Under the pieces are notes generated by a model that was given only the letters and a program-made list of their open reading frames with translations, ran no database searches and was not told where the DNA came from. From positions 1 through 41,757 of the forward strand of contig NZ_CANROA010000017.1 of NCBI RefSeq assembly GCF_947632095.1: a stretch of DNA of 41,757 nucleotides, given 5' to 3'. Positions 1 to 8,566 of the stretch are shown here, piece by piece; the first letter of the stretch is position 1; every line of letters begins with the position of its first letter. The stretch is from an uncultured Microbacterium sp. Lineage in GTDB: Bacteria > Actinomycetota > Actinomycetes > Actinomycetales > Microbacteriaceae. The position numbers and the translations under genes are program-made.

Positions 1-174
1 TCGTTGCGGTCACCGTTGAAACGGGGACGCTCGCCACCACGGTCATCGCGGTTGAACGACGGACGGTCGTTGTTGAAGCGGGGACGCTCGTTGCGGTCAC
101 CGTTGAAACGGGGACGCTCGCCACCACGGTCATCGCGGTTGAACGACGGACGGTCGTTGTTGAAACGGGGACGC
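1..174. repeat. 87-bp coding tandem repeat, two near-identical units
   Basis: The segment starting at base 1 recurs almost perfectly from base 88, a period of 87 bp or 29 codons. A third, diverged unit begins at 175. The repeats keep the minus-strand reading frame and encode the Arg/Asp/Asn-rich repeats of the protein above. More units may lie beyond the left edge. Confidence 0.85.
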
Positions 175-617
175 TCGTTGCGGTCACGGTTGAACGCCGG
201 ACGCTCATTACGGTCGCCGTTGAAACGGGGACGGTCGCCTCCGCGCTCATCGCGACGGGGACGGTCGTCGAAGCGGCGCTCGCCACCGCGGTCGTTGCGA
301 TCGAACGACGGCCGGTCGTTGTTGTAGCGGGGACGGTCGCCACGGATGCCGCGGGCTTCGTCGCGACCGGCGCGCTGCTCGTTGCTCCAGCGCTGCTTGG
401 GTGCGCCGCTGTCGGTTTCGGCGGGACGGTATCCGCGGTGGTTCGGGCTCTTGCTGCCCGGACGGCGGTCGAAGCTGCGCTCGCCCGTCTCGGCGCTGTC
501 GCCGCGCGACGCGGGACGGCCACCGTTGTGACGGTCGTGGAACGACGTCTTCTTCGCGTAGCGGGGTTCGAAGTTCTGGGACGGACGTCCGCCCTTGGGC
601 TTGCCACTCTTAGGCAT
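1..617 (-). CDS. Arg/Asp/Asn-rich low-complexity protein, N-terminal part (probable DEAD/DEAH-box RNA helicase)
   Basis: An open minus-strand frame starts at ATG 617 and runs off the left edge, giving about 205 residues. The start MPKSGKPKGGRP is preceded by AGGAA six bases upstream. The visible part is basic and extremely rich in Arg, Asp, Asn, Gly and Pro. It breaks into repeats of the type ERPRFNGDRNERPRFNND and DRPSFNRDDRGG, which resemble RNA-binding RGG-like tails. No catalytic domain lies inside the window. Actinobacterial DEAD/DEAH-box helicases often begin with such a region, so helicase is my inference from composition and start sequence; another RNA-binding protein is possible. The 87-bp tandem repeats at the edge mean the copy number may vary between strains or be misassembled. 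Confidence 0.72.
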   Translation of the reverse strand, partial: MPKSGKPKGGRPSQNFEPRYAKKTSFHDRHNGGRPASRGDSAETGERSFDRRPGSKSPNHRGYRPAETDSGAPKQRWSNEQRAGRDEARGIRGDRPRYNNDRPSFDRNDRGGERRFDDRPRRDERGGDRPRFNGDRNERPAFNRDRNERPRFNNDRPSFNRDDRGGERPRFNGDRNERPRFNNDRPSFNRDDRGGERPRFNGDRN

Positions 618-709
618 GGGTATTCCTGACTGTCTCTGACACGAGAACAGCGCCCGCTCCGGCGCGCAGAGATCAGCGCAGGGCAGACATACCCGGGCAT
701 TCGTCGGCC

Positions 710-747
710 GGGGCCATTCATGTGATGGTTTATGAACCATCGGCCCC
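710..747. promoter_or_regulatory. Nested inverted repeat in the divergent intergenic region
   Basis: The inner palindrome is GATGGTT-TATG-AACCATC at 724-741. It is enclosed by GGGGCC (710-715) and GGCCCC (742-747), with eight unpaired bases on the left side only. It lies in the 234-bp gap between the divergent low-complexity protein gene (start 617) and the epimerase gene (start 852). It could be a repressor operator or a structured leader of the minus-strand gene. No regulator is assigned. Confidence 0.4.
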
Positions 748-839
748 TGGGCTCACACTGAGTATCAAACGCCCGCGCGATCGCGGGTGCCCGAAGCCGA
801 CCTGACGAGCTTAGGGCACTCACCTGGGAAAGACCCCCG

Positions 840-845
840 TACGAT
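840..845 (+). promoter_or_regulatory. -10 box TACGAT, leaderless start of the epimerase gene
   Basis: TACGAT ends six bases before GTG 852, so transcription would begin at or next to the start codon. There is no Shine-Dalgarno sequence at normal spacing. No good -35 is visible. Confidence 0.5.
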
Positions 846-851
846 TGCGGG

Positions 852-1748
852 GTGACTTCGCTCTCCCCCACCGGTTTCCAGATCCGTCTTTCCCGCGGCG
901 CCGTCACGGCGCAGATCGCTCAGGTCGGAGCATCCCTGCGCGCTCTCGCGGTCGATGGTGTCGACCTCGTCGCCCGCTACCCCGAGAACGTTGCGACTCC
1001 GTCCTGCTCGGGCGTGGTGCTCGCGCCGTGGCCGAACCGGGTGCGCGACGGCATCTGGGATGACGAGGGGGCGAGCCGTCACCTCGCCGTCACGGAGCCG
1101 GCGATGAACAACGCCAGCCACGGATTGCTGCGCTTCACCGCTTATGAGATCGAGCAGACGGATGCTGCGGCGACTCTGAGCGCGACGATCCACCCGCAGT
1201 CCGGCTACCCGTACGAGATCGCGACGACCGTGACCTATGCGCTGACGGATGCGGGCATCGAGGTCACGCACACGCTGACGAACCGGTCGGATGCTGCGGC
1301 TCCTGTCGCCCTGGGAACGCACCCGTTCGTCACGATCGGCGACGTCGATCCGCACGATCTCGTGCTGACGGTGCCGGCAGACACCCTTTTCGATGTCGAT
1401 GACCGTCTGCTGCCGACGGGCACGTCTCCCGCTCCGCAGGATCTGCGCGACGGCATCCGCCTCGGCGATGTCACGCTCGACACGGGCTTCGCCGATCTGC
1501 GCCGTGATGCCGATGGCCGTGCGCGCAGCACCCTGACAGCGCCCGATGGCCGCACGGTCGCTCTGTGGCAGGGCGAGGGGTTCGATTTCGTGCAGGTCTA
1601 CACGACGACCGGCTATCCCGGTCAGCAGCTCGCGGTCGCGATCGAGCCGATGACGGCTCCGGCCGACGGTCTCAACAGCGGTCTCGGCATCCGTCGTCTC
1701 GCCCCCGGCGAGACGTGGAGCCTCAGCTGGGGCGTCGAACTGAGCTGA
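852..1748 (+). CDS. Aldose 1-epimerase family protein
   Basis: A 298-residue protein of the galactose-mutarotase-like fold, which interconverts alpha and beta anomers of aldoses in the cytoplasm. Family features in order are a substrate-contacting NNASHGLLR segment near residue 80, a GTHPF motif in the middle with the conserved His, and the late VAIEPMTAPADGLNSG segment holding the glutamate expected to act as base. Length fits the actinobacterial aldose epimerase family (about 300). The GTG start is chosen because TACGAT sits six bases upstream and the frame closes shortly before it. The gene is monocistronic and ends in a strong hairpin. The sugar specificity cannot be told; it may act on galactose, glucose or another hexose. 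Confidence 0.88.
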   Translation: MTSLSPTGFQIRLSRGAVTAQIAQVGASLRALAVDGVDLVARYPENVATPSCSGVVLAPWPNRVRDGIWDDEGASRHLAVTEPAMNNASHGLLRFTAYEIEQTDAAATLSATIHPQSGYPYEIATTVTYALTDAGIEVTHTLTNRSDAAAPVALGTHPFVTIGDVDPHDLVLTVPADTLFDVDDRLLPTGTSPAPQDLRDGIRLGDVTLDTGFADLRRDADGRARSTLTAPDGRTVALWQGEGFDFVQVYTTTGYPGQQLAVAIEPMTAPADGLNSGLGIRRLAPGETWSLSWGVELS

Positions 1749-1757
1749 TGCCGATTT

Positions 1758-1792
1758 CGTCGGCGCCCCGCATGGCGGGGCGCCGACGTTTT
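1758..1792 (+). terminator. Rho-independent terminator after the epimerase gene
   Basis: A perfect 14-bp stem (1758-1771 with 1775-1788) closes a 3-base loop and is followed by TTTT on the plus strand. It separates the epimerase gene from the convergent RND gene. Confidence 0.85.
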
Positions 1793-4700
1793 CAGTCCTG
1801 CTGCTCGCGCAGCTCGCGGCGGGTCAGCGCGTGGTCGGGCTGCTCCTCGACCGGAGCCTCGTCCACAGCATCCGCGCCCTGGTTGCGTGCGGCGCGACGC
1901 TCCTTGGCGCCTTCGACGAGGTTGTAGAGCGTCGGCAGCACGACGAGCGTGAGCACGGTCGACGACACGAGGCCGCCGATCACGACGATCGCGAGCGGCT
2001 GCGAGATGAACCCGCCGTGCCCGGTGATGCCGAGGCCCATGGGCGCGAGCGCGAAGATCGTCGCGAGTGCTGTCATGAGGATGGGGCGCAGACGCTTCTC
2101 GCCACCGGCCTTCACCGCGTCGATGGTCGACAGCCCCTTCTCGCGGTACTGGTTGACGAGGTCGACGAGCACGATCGCGTTGGTAACGACGATGCCGATG
2201 AGCATCAGCACTCCGATGAGCGATGCGACACCCAGCGGCAGGCCCGTGACGAGCTGCAGCAGCACCGCGCCGGTCGCGGCGAACGGCACCGAGATGAGCA
2301 GCAGCAACGGCTGACGCAGCGACTTGAAGGTCGCGACCATGACGATGTAGACGATGAGGATCGCCGCGAGCATCGCGAGTCCGAGCTGCGAGAACGAGTC
2401 GGCCTGCTGCGTGGCGACGCCGCCGATCTCGGCGCTGGCGCCATCGGGGAGGTCGACGGCTTCCAGCGCTGCGGTGACCGAGACCGTGGCGGTGGCCAGG
2501 TTGTCGGATGCCGGGGGCACGGTCACCGTCGCGGTGCGTCGGCCCTGCTGGGTCGTGATCGAGGTCGGCCCCTCGCGCTCCTCGACCGTGGCGATGTCCG
2601 CGAGTCGGATGATGCCCAGAGGCGTCGGGATGGCGAGTTCACGCAGTTCGGCGATGGTCGCCGGCGGCTCGGATGCTGCCAGGTACACCGTCAGCGAGCT
2701 GTCGTCGATCTCGATGGAGCCGATCTGCTGCGGACGCATCGTGCTGGAGACGAGCTGTCCGACGGCGACCTCCGACAGTCCGCGCAGAGCCGCCTCGTCA
2801 CGATCGACGGCGACGGCGATGTAGGGCAGGGATGCGGCGAGGTTGTCGGTGACCTGACCGATGCCGTCGCGCCCGTCGAGCTCGGCGACGACCGCGGCGG
2901 TCGCCTCGTCGAGCGCATCACCGTTCGGTGCCGTGATGTTGACCTCGATGTCGCTGGATCCGAAGCCGGCCGCAGCGCTGACACCGATCTCGCCGACGTC
3001 TTCGAGGTCGGCGACGGCGTCGAGCACGTCGGCGCGCAGCTGCTCCTGGTCGACGTCGGCCGAGGTGGTGATCGAGTAGGTCACTCCGGCGCCGCCGGAG
3101 AACGAGTCCATGAGAGCGGATCCGCTGGATCCGACCGATACCTGCATCGCCTCGATGCCGTCGATGCCCTCGAGCGCCTCTTCGACGACGAGGGCTGCGG
3201 CATCCTTCGTCTCGAGGCTCGCGGTGGGGCCGAGATCCTGCGTGACGGTCATGGTGTTCTGGCCGGTGTCGCTGAGGAAGTTGACCTTCATCAGCGTCGC
3301 CGCGCCGCCGGTCGCGACCAGCACGAGCACCGACAGCACGACGGTGAGCGCGGAGTGCTTGAGGGTCCAGGCGAGGATCGGCCGGTAGGCGCGCTGCAGC
3401 TTGGTCGGCGGGGCATCCGGATGCTCCGGGTCGATGACCGCGCCGTCGGCGCCGACGAGTTCGGCGCCGGGCTTGAGGAACCAGTACGCGAGCACCGGGA
3501 CGATCGTGAGCGACACGAGGAGGGAGGCGACCATCGCGATCGTGACGGTCATCGCGAACGGCCGGAACAGTTCACCGACCATGTCGCCGACGAACACGAT
3601 CGGCAGGAACACGGCGACCGTGGTGATGGTCGACGCGGTGATGGCCGCGGCGACCTCGCGCACGGCGAGACGGATCGCATCGCCCTTGTCGGCGTCGCCG
3701 ACGTAGTGGCGTTTGATGTTCTCGATCACGACGATCGAGTCGTCGACGACGCGTCCGATCGCGATGGTGAGCGCACCGAGGGTGAGGATGTTCAGCGAGT
3801 AGCCGAAGGCCTGCAGCCCGATGAAGGTGATGAGCACGCTCGTGGGGATCGAGATCGCGGTGACGATCGTCGAGCGGATCGACATGAGGAATACGAGGAT
3901 GACGATCACGGCGAAGACGAGGCCGAGCAGGCCTTCGGTGGCGAGCGTCTCGATCGACTGCACGATGAACGGCGCCTGATCGAAGACGACCGTGAACTCG
4001 GCGTCGGGGAACGTCTCGCGCAGCTCGTCGAGGGCCGCGAGGATGCCGTCGGAGACCTCGACGGTGTTCGCCGCGGGGAGCTTCGTGATCGCTACGGACA
4101 GCGCGTCCTCGCCGTTCACGCGCGAGATCGAGGAGATCGGCTCGGTGTCGAGCGCGACCGTCGCGACGTCGCCGATCGTGGCATCCGTCCCGACGATCGG
4201 GAGGGCCGCGATCGCGTCGATCGAGGTGATCTTCTCACCGGTCTGAACGGTGAGCGTCTCGCCGTTCTCGGTGATGTCTCCACCGGGGAACAGTGTGCCG
4301 TTCTGCTGCAGCGCCGAGCTGATGGCCTGCGTGCTCTGGCCGGCTGCGGCGAGCTTCGCCGCGTCCGGGGTGATCGTGATGCGCTGTGCGATGCCGCCGA
4401 TGACCTGCGCCGCGTTCACACCGTCGACGTCCTCGATCGTGGGGAGGACGACGTTGTCGAGATCGGTCTGGGCGGTTTCGGCGTCGCCGAGTCCGCTGAC
4501 GGCGATCTGGATGACCGGCAGGTCGTCGAGCGAGAGCGCGAATACCTGGGGCTCGACGCCGTCGGGCAGGGCCGAGGAGATGCGGTTGATCGCCTGCTGC
4601 ATCTTCTGCTCGGCGGTGGCGAGGTTCTCGCCGTAGGCGAAGGTGGCCTGGATGATCGATGCGTTCGTCGTGCTCGTGGCGCTCGTCGATTCGAGCCCGG

Positions 4701-4926
4701 GCACGCCCTGGATGGCGCCTTCGACCGGCGTGGAGACATCGTTCTCAACGACCTCGGGGGATGCTCCGGGGTAGGTCGACATGACGATCAGCGCGGGCAG
4801 CTCGAGCGAGGGGATGAGCTCCTGCTTGAGGTTCGTCAGCGCGAGGCCGCCGAAAACGGCGGCGACGATCGTGATGAGGGCGATCAGCGCGCGATTGCGG
4901 AGGCTGAGGACAGCGAGTTTCGACAC
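1792..4926 (-). CDS. Efflux RND transporter permease (AcrB/SwrC-like)
   Basis: A 1,044-residue inner-membrane proton-driven exporter of the resistance-nodulation-division superfamily. The first transmembrane helix (about residues 12-31) is followed by a large porter domain beginning PALIVMSTYPGASPEVVE, a central helix bundle containing GRVVDDSIVVIENI (the proton-relay DD motif), a second porter half, and a C-terminal bundle with GIVVTNAIVLVDLVNQYREKG. Length and two-fold internal duplication match the hydrophobe/amphiphile exporters. No membrane-fusion partner or outer-membrane channel is adjacent, as for the stand-alone Bacillus SwrC (YerP) type. The GTG start MSKLAVLSLRNRALI gives the usual short cytoplasmic N terminus. 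The C-terminal 40 residues are charged and cytoplasmic. Substrates are unknown; lipopeptides, detergents or drugs are candidates from the family. Confidence 0.93.
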   Translation of the reverse strand: MSKLAVLSLRNRALIALITIVAAVFGGLALTNLKQELIPSLELPALIVMSTYPGASPEVVENDVSTPVEGAIQGVPGLESTSATSTTNASIIQATFAYGENLATAEQKMQQAINRISSALPDGVEPQVFALSLDDLPVIQIAVSGLGDAETAQTDLDNVVLPTIEDVDGVNAAQVIGGIAQRITITPDAAKLAAAGQSTQAISSALQQNGTLFPGGDITENGETLTVQTGEKITSIDAIAALPIVGTDATIGDVATVALDTEPISSISRVNGEDALSVAITKLPAANTVEVSDGILAALDELRETFPDAEFTVVFDQAPFIVQSIETLATEGLLGLVFAVIVILVFLMSIRSTIVTAISIPTSVLITFIGLQAFGYSLNILTLGALTIAIGRVVDDSIVVIENIKRHYVGDADKGDAIRLAVREVAAAITASTITTVAVFLPIVFVGDMVGELFRPFAMTVTIAMVASLLVSLTIVPVLAYWFLKPGAELVGADGAVIDPEHPDAPPTKLQRAYRPILAWTLKHSALTVVLSVLVLVATGGAATLMKVNFLSDTGQNTMTVTQDLGPTASLETKDAAALVVEEALEGIDGIEAMQVSVGSSGSALMDSFSGGAGVTYSITTSADVDQEQLRADVLDAVADLEDVGEIGVSAAAGFGSSDIEVNITAPNGDALDEATAAVVAELDGRDGIGQVTDNLAASLPYIAVAVDRDEAALRGLSEVAVGQLVSSTMRPQQIGSIEIDDSSLTVYLAASEPPATIAELRELAIPTPLGIIRLADIATVEEREGPTSITTQQGRRTATVTVPPASDNLATATVSVTAALEAVDLPDGASAEIGGVATQQADSFSQLGLAMLAAILIVYIVMVATFKSLRQPLLLLISVPFAATGAVLLQLVTGLPLGVASLIGVLMLIGIVVTNAIVLVDLVNQYREKGLSTIDAVKAGGEKRLRPILMTALATIFALAPMGLGITGHGGFISQPLAIVVIGGLVSSTVLTLVVLPTLYNLVEGAKERRAARNQGADAVDEAPVEEQPDHALTRRELREQQD

Positions 4927-5003
4927 GGGGAGACTCTCGATCGTGAGGCGCTTAAGGGGTCGGGCTCAGTCTTTCACAGCGGGCATTCAGCGGGCTGGGA
5001 ACG

Positions 5004-5363
5004 TCAGAGCAGACCGCCGAGGGCGAGGCCGGCGAACGCCGCGATGACGGATGCGACGAGCGTCACGCCGATCTGCAGGACGGATGCCGGGCGCTCCCCG
5101 TCGCGCCAGAGGGCGACGGCGTCGAGCGCCGACGTGCTGAAGGTCGTGTAGCCGCCGAGGAGACCCGCACCGACGATGAACACGGCTTCGGGGAGGGACG
5201 CCGTCACGACTCCGAGAGCGAAGGACCCGGTGATGTTGACGACGATGATCCCCCAGGGGAACCGGCCGCGGGTGATCGCCATCACGCCGACGTCGACGAG
5301 GTATCGCAACCCCGCTCCGAACCCGCCGGCGATGCAGGCGAGCAGGAAGACGACGACGCTCAC
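5004..5363 (-). CDS. crcB: Fluoride efflux channel CrcB/FluC, second of a pair
   Basis: A 119-residue protein with about four membrane helices and all FluC signatures: GGFGAGLRYLVD near the N terminus, FPWGIIVVNITGSFALG and LLGGYTTFSTSALDAV. FluC subunits form antiparallel dimers that let fluoride leave the cytoplasm. The start is GTG 5363, which overlaps the stop of the upstream crcB by four bases (GTGA), so the two are translationally coupled. Adjacent crcB pairs in Gram-positive bacteria usually encode two oppositely oriented subunits of a heterodimer, and the same is likely here. The frame is open far upstream, but that extension is just the other crcB read out of frame. Confidence 0.93.
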   Translation of the reverse strand: MSVVVFLLACIAGGFGAGLRYLVDVGVMAITRGRFPWGIIVVNITGSFALGVVTASLPEAVFIVGAGLLGGYTTFSTSALDAVALWRDGERPASVLQIGVTLVASVIAAFAGLALGGLL

Positions 5364-5728
5364 CGCCCTCTCCCCCGCTCGCCGGATCGGCCGATGCGCA
5401 GACCCGTCGCGGCCGCGACGATGCCGAGCGCCAGGGTGAGCGCCGCGTACGCGATCGCCGGGAGGAGATCGAGGGCGGCAGTACCGACCGCGAATGCACT
5501 GTAGGTCGTGAAGCCGCCGAGCACCCCGGCGCCGAGGAATGTCCGCGCATCGGAGGAACCGGTCAGCCGTGCGGCGAGCACGCCGATCAGCAGGGCACCG
5601 AGCACGTTGACGATCAGCGTCGCGAGCGGCATCCCGCCGACATCCGGGACGAGGATTGCGATCCCCAGGCGCGCCGCGGTTCCCAGCATCCCGCCGCACA
5701 TCACGAGCAGCAAGCGGCGAAGGGTCAC
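5360..5728 (-). CDS. crcB: Fluoride efflux channel CrcB/FluC, first of a pair
   Basis: A 122-residue membrane protein with the FluC pattern CGGMLGTAARLGI, PLATLIVNVLGALLIGVL and GVLGGFTTYSAFAV. It differs enough from its neighbour to be the partner subunit of a heterodimeric channel rather than a recent duplicate. The start is GTG 5728, with TACAGT exactly six bases upstream, so the mRNA is probably leaderless. The C terminus is basic (RIGRSGERGRGR). I looked for a fluoride riboswitch upstream; the leaderless start leaves no room for one and no matching core was seen. Confidence 0.92.
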   Translation of the reverse strand: MTLRRLLLVMCGGMLGTAARLGIAILVPDVGGMPLATLIVNVLGALLIGVLAARLTGSSDARTFLGAGVLGGFTTYSAFAVGTAALDLLPAIAYAALTLALGIVAAATGLRIGRSGERGRGR

Positions 5729-5734
5729 GTCGCC

Positions 5735-5740
5735 ACTGTA
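5735..5740 (-). promoter_or_regulatory. -10 box TACAGT, leaderless start of the crcB pair
   Basis: Read on the minus strand, TACAGT lies six bases before GTG 5728. No leader for a riboswitch is available if this is the promoter used. Confidence 0.45.
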
Positions 5741-5820
5741 GTCGCGGCATCCGACTCACGATGCCCGCGCGCGCTGTCAAGGCACTGGGCCCATCGGGGC
5801 GGAGCACGTTGAGTGGGCGC

Positions 5821-7347
5821 ATGACCTCGCTGTGGAAGATCGCCCCATCCGCTCCCGCCGGTTCGCCGTTCGTTCCCGGCGAACGCCACGATGCGATCGT
5901 CGTCGGCGCCGGCCTCACCGGTCTCAGCACCGCCGTGATGCTCGCACGCCGCGGCCTCGACGTCGCGGTCGTCGAGGCCGGATCCCCCGGAGAGCTGGCA
6001 TCGGGCTCGAACACCGGCAAGCTCTCCCTCCTGCAGAGCGACCGCCTCGGCGAGATCCGCCGTCAGCATCCGGCGGGTCTCGTGCGCGCGTACGTCGACG
6101 CGAACCGGTCCGGCATGCGGTGGATGCTCGCCTTCGCCGAGCAGGCCGGAGTCCCGTTCACCCGGCGCCGCGATCACGCCTACGCGTCGGGCAGGTCCGG
6201 GCTCGACAGCATCCGCCGCACCTATGAGGCGGCCCGCGAGGCGGGTCTGCCGGCGCGGATGCTGGCGGGCAGCGACGTCCGCGAGCTGCCGTTCCCCGTG
6301 GCGGGCGCCGTCGCGCTCGATGACCAGGTGACGATCGATCCGATGGCGCTCGTGGCGGCCCTGGCCCAGGAGCTCATCGCGACGGGCGGGCGACTTCACA
6401 CGGGCGTCCGGGTGACCGGCGCACGCGCGCTGCCGGAGTCGCGCATCGAGACAGCACAGGGACCGCTGTTCGCCCCGCACATCGTGCTGGCCACCGGAAC
6501 CCCGATCCTCGACCGCGGGCTGTACTTCGCGAAGGTGCGCGGGCAGCGCTCCTGGTGCGTTTCGTTCCGAGTGCCCGGCGACGTACCCGCACAGACCTAC
6601 ATCTCGGTCGATGGTGATACGCACTCGATCCGCCCGGTCTCGCCCGGCGACGGCCCCGCCGACGCCGCGAACCTGATCGTCGGCGGCAACGGGCATCCGG
6701 TCGGCCGGGAACCGCATGAGGCCGCCGGCCTCGACGAGCTGGCGCACTGGACCAGGCGGCACTTCCCCGGCGCGGAGGAGACGCACCGCTGGTCGGCCCA
6801 GGACTACGAATCACACAATCTCATCCCCTTCGTCGGGGCGCTGCCGCGCGGCCTCGGCCGCATCCGTCTCGCGACCGGCTACGCCAAGTGGGGCCTGTCG
6901 AACGCGCCCGCGGCGGCGCTGCGGCTGACCGCCGAGATCCTCGGCGACCCGCTCGGTGACCGCGCGGAGTGGATGCGGGCGATCGGCACCCGTCTGACAG
7001 TGCCCTCCGACATCGGCCGCGGCATCGCCGAGGGCGGAAGGGTCGCGGTCCGGATGACATCGGGGTGGGCGGATGCCGCACAACCGGTTCCCGTCGCACG
7101 TCCGGCCGAGGGCGAAGGCGTCGTGGCCCGCTCGGGCATCCGCCTGGTGGGTATCTCGACCGTCGACGGCGTCACGCGCGGAGTCGACGCGATCTGTCCG
7201 CACCTCGGCGGCGTGCTCTCCTGGAACGACGCCGAGTGCACGTGGGACTGCCCTCTGCACGCGTCACGCTTCGCCGCGGACGGCACCCGCATCGAGGGCC
7301 CCGCGGTGAAGGATCTGCCGCAGATCCCCCGCACCTCCGATGAGTGA
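5821..7347 (+). CDS. FAD-dependent oxidoreductase with C-terminal Rieske [2Fe-2S] domain
   Basis: A 508-residue fusion. Residues about 23-400 form a DAO-type flavoprotein: the dinucleotide fold starts at DAIVVGAGLTG (GxGxxG at 29-34) and ends in VVEAG, and GYAKWGLSNAP late in the domain is the usual second FAD contact. The last 90 residues are a Rieske domain with Cys459-x-His461 and Cys477-x-x-His480 as cluster ligands (CPHLGG and CPLHASRF). Proteins of this build are annotated as FAD-dependent oxidoreductases and are thought to pass electrons between the iron-sulfur centre and flavin; the substrate is unknown. I place the start at ATG 5821 because the flavoprotein fold begins about 22 residues later; upstream in-frame ATGs overlap the divergent crcB gene. 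It converges on the nitroreductase gene with two bases between the stops. Confidence 0.88.
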   Translation: MTSLWKIAPSAPAGSPFVPGERHDAIVVGAGLTGLSTAVMLARRGLDVAVVEAGSPGELASGSNTGKLSLLQSDRLGEIRRQHPAGLVRAYVDANRSGMRWMLAFAEQAGVPFTRRRDHAYASGRSGLDSIRRTYEAAREAGLPARMLAGSDVRELPFPVAGAVALDDQVTIDPMALVAALAQELIATGGRLHTGVRVTGARALPESRIETAQGPLFAPHIVLATGTPILDRGLYFAKVRGQRSWCVSFRVPGDVPAQTYISVDGDTHSIRPVSPGDGPADAANLIVGGNGHPVGREPHEAAGLDELAHWTRRHFPGAEETHRWSAQDYESHNLIPFVGALPRGLGRIRLATGYAKWGLSNAPAAALRLTAEILGDPLGDRAEWMRAIGTRLTVPSDIGRGIAEGGRVAVRMTSGWADAAQPVPVARPAEGEGVVARSGIRLVGISTVDGVTRGVDAICPHLGGVLSWNDAECTWDCPLHASRFAADGTRIEGPAVKDLPQIPRTSDE

Positions 7348-7349
7348 GA

Positions 7350-8153
7350 TCATCCTCCGAGCGGTGCGTCCCACCCCTGCTGCTGCGTCGCGCACGTCTC
7401 GCGGAACACGTACTGCGAGGCGAGTCTGCGCTGACTGCTGGTCCAGTCGATCGCGGGCCGGCGCTGCTCGGGCGGCAGATATCCGAGGCGGTAGACGGCC
7501 ATGAGCTCCAGGTCGTCGGGCACACCCAGCATCCGCACGATCTCCTCCCACCGCCCCGGCGACTCCATGGGGAACGAGATGAACTGGATTCCTATGCCGA
7601 GCTCCACCGTCGTCAACCAGATGTTCTCCATCGCGGCCCCCATGCTGAACACGGAGTAGAACGAGGACAGCTGCCCCGGCCGGTATTCGCCGCGATCGAG
7701 CATGACGCCCAGCAGCAGAGGCGAACCGGCGACGAGCTTGCGGTTCTCCGCTCCGAGGGTCTTCGGCACGCCCAGCGCGTTCATGAGCTTCTGCCCTCGT
7801 TTGGTGAACACCTGGCCGGTGAAGGGCCGGAGCGCGGCGGGCAGCTTGTCGAACAGCATCCCGCTGCGCTTCTCATCCATCTCGGCCTGCGAGAACCGGA
7901 AGTAGGGCTTGTACCGTTCGAAGAAGGTGCCGTTCGACATCACCTCGGTCATGCTCTCGCCCGAGATGCGGGCGATGTCGGCGATCGTGCCACGGTCCTC
8001 GATCACCACGAACCGCCACGGCTGGCTGTTCAACTGCGAGGGTGCGCGCCCGGCGGCCTCGAGCAGGATGCGCTGATGCTCCTCGGAGACCGCATCGGGC
8101 AGGAACGCCCCGTTGGTGGTCTTGCGGCGGCGGATGGCATCGAGCAGTTCCAT
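7350..8153 (-). CDS. Nitroreductase family protein
   Basis: A 267-residue FMN-dependent nitroreductase-fold protein. It starts [17 protein letters not shown], the usual family opening in which the early basic residues contact FMN phosphate. It continues with [15 protein letters not shown], the second flavin-binding segment, and [21 protein letters not shown], the late conserved helix. Such enzymes reduce nitroaromatics, quinones or flavins with NAD(P)H; the real substrate is not evident. ATG 8153 is chosen because the fold begins there; the open frame upstream is a shadow of the neighbouring gene. It is co-directional with the small membrane protein gene upstream (five bases apart), so the pair is an operon. 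Confidence 0.9.
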   Translation of the reverse strand: MELLDAIRRRKTTNGAFLPDAVSEEHQRILLEAAGRAPSQLNSQPWRFVVIEDRGTIADIARISGESMTEVMSNGTFFERYKPYFRFSQAEMDEKRSGMLFDKLPAALRPFTGQVFTKRGQKLMNALGVPKTLGAENRKLVAGSPLLLGVMLDRGEYRPGQLSSFYSVFSMGAAMENIWLTTVELGIGIQFISFPMESPGRWEEIVRMLGVPDDLELMAVYRLGYLPPEQRRPAIDWTSSQRRLASQYVFRETCATQQQGWDAPLGG

Positions 8154-8158
8154 ACTGT

Positions 8159-8527
8159 TCACTTCCGATCGGGTCGGCACGACCGGATGACGGCCGCGAG
8201 GAAGAAGGGTGCGGCGCCCAGCGCGATGAGGGGATGCCGCCGAGTCCGGGCGCCGACCCGGGCGATCGCCGTCAGCGGCACGGCCGCCGGCATGAGCAGC
8301 AGAGCCGCATTCCGCGCGGCGGACGACCGGGATGCGAGGCCCGCACCGACGGCCACGGCCGATGTCGTACACGTCACGATGTAGAGAGCATGGTGCAGCC
8401 ATCGGAAACCGCTCGTGTCGATGAGACGGACGGCGACGGAGGCGCCCAGGGCACAGTTCGCGGCATAAGCGCCGGCCGCTGCCGCGAACAGCGGCGCTGC
8501 GGTCCTCAGGCTGCGGTGCCGGATCAT
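8159..8527 (-). CDS. Small hypothetical membrane protein
   Basis: A 122-residue protein of unknown function with roughly four hydrophobic helices ([68 protein letters not shown]) and basic loops. It is the first gene of a two-gene unit with the nitroreductase. TAGGGT six bases before ATG 8527 suggests a leaderless start. I do not recognise the family. Confidence 0.75.
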   Translation of the reverse strand: MIRHRSLRTAAPLFAAAAGAYAANCALGASVAVRLIDTSGFRWLHHALYIVTCTTSAVAVGAGLASRSSAARNAALLLMPAAVPLTAIARVGARTRRHPLIALGAAPFFLAAVIRSCRPDRK

Positions 8528-8533
8528 GCGTCG

Positions 8534-8539
8534 ACCCTA
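8534..8539 (-). promoter_or_regulatory. -10 box TAGGGT, leaderless start of the nitroreductase operon
   Basis: On the minus strand TAGGGT ends six bases before ATG 8527. It lies about 30 bases from the -35 of the divergent DUF4097-PadR promoter. Confidence 0.4.
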
Positions 8540-8566
8540 TGCCCTCGGCATGGAGGCGCACACCCC

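Noticed and set aside
1..174. Possible CRISPR-like repeat array
   Set aside because: The repeats are contiguous 87-bp units in a coding frame with no spacers, and they encode a low-complexity protein.
1831..5151. A 1,106-codon plus-strand open frame opposite the RND gene
   Set aside because: Its product is Asp/Arg/Glu/His/Gly-rich with no fold, as expected of an antisense frame in high-GC DNA. The minus strand encodes a complete RND permease with all motifs.
5741..5800. Fluoride riboswitch upstream of the crcB pair
   Set aside because: I saw no matching conserved core, and the -10 box is only six bases from the start codon.
5656..5820. Upstream in-frame start of the FAD-Rieske gene
   Set aside because: It would overlap the divergent crcB start and add 55 Arg/Ser-rich residues before the flavoprotein fold.
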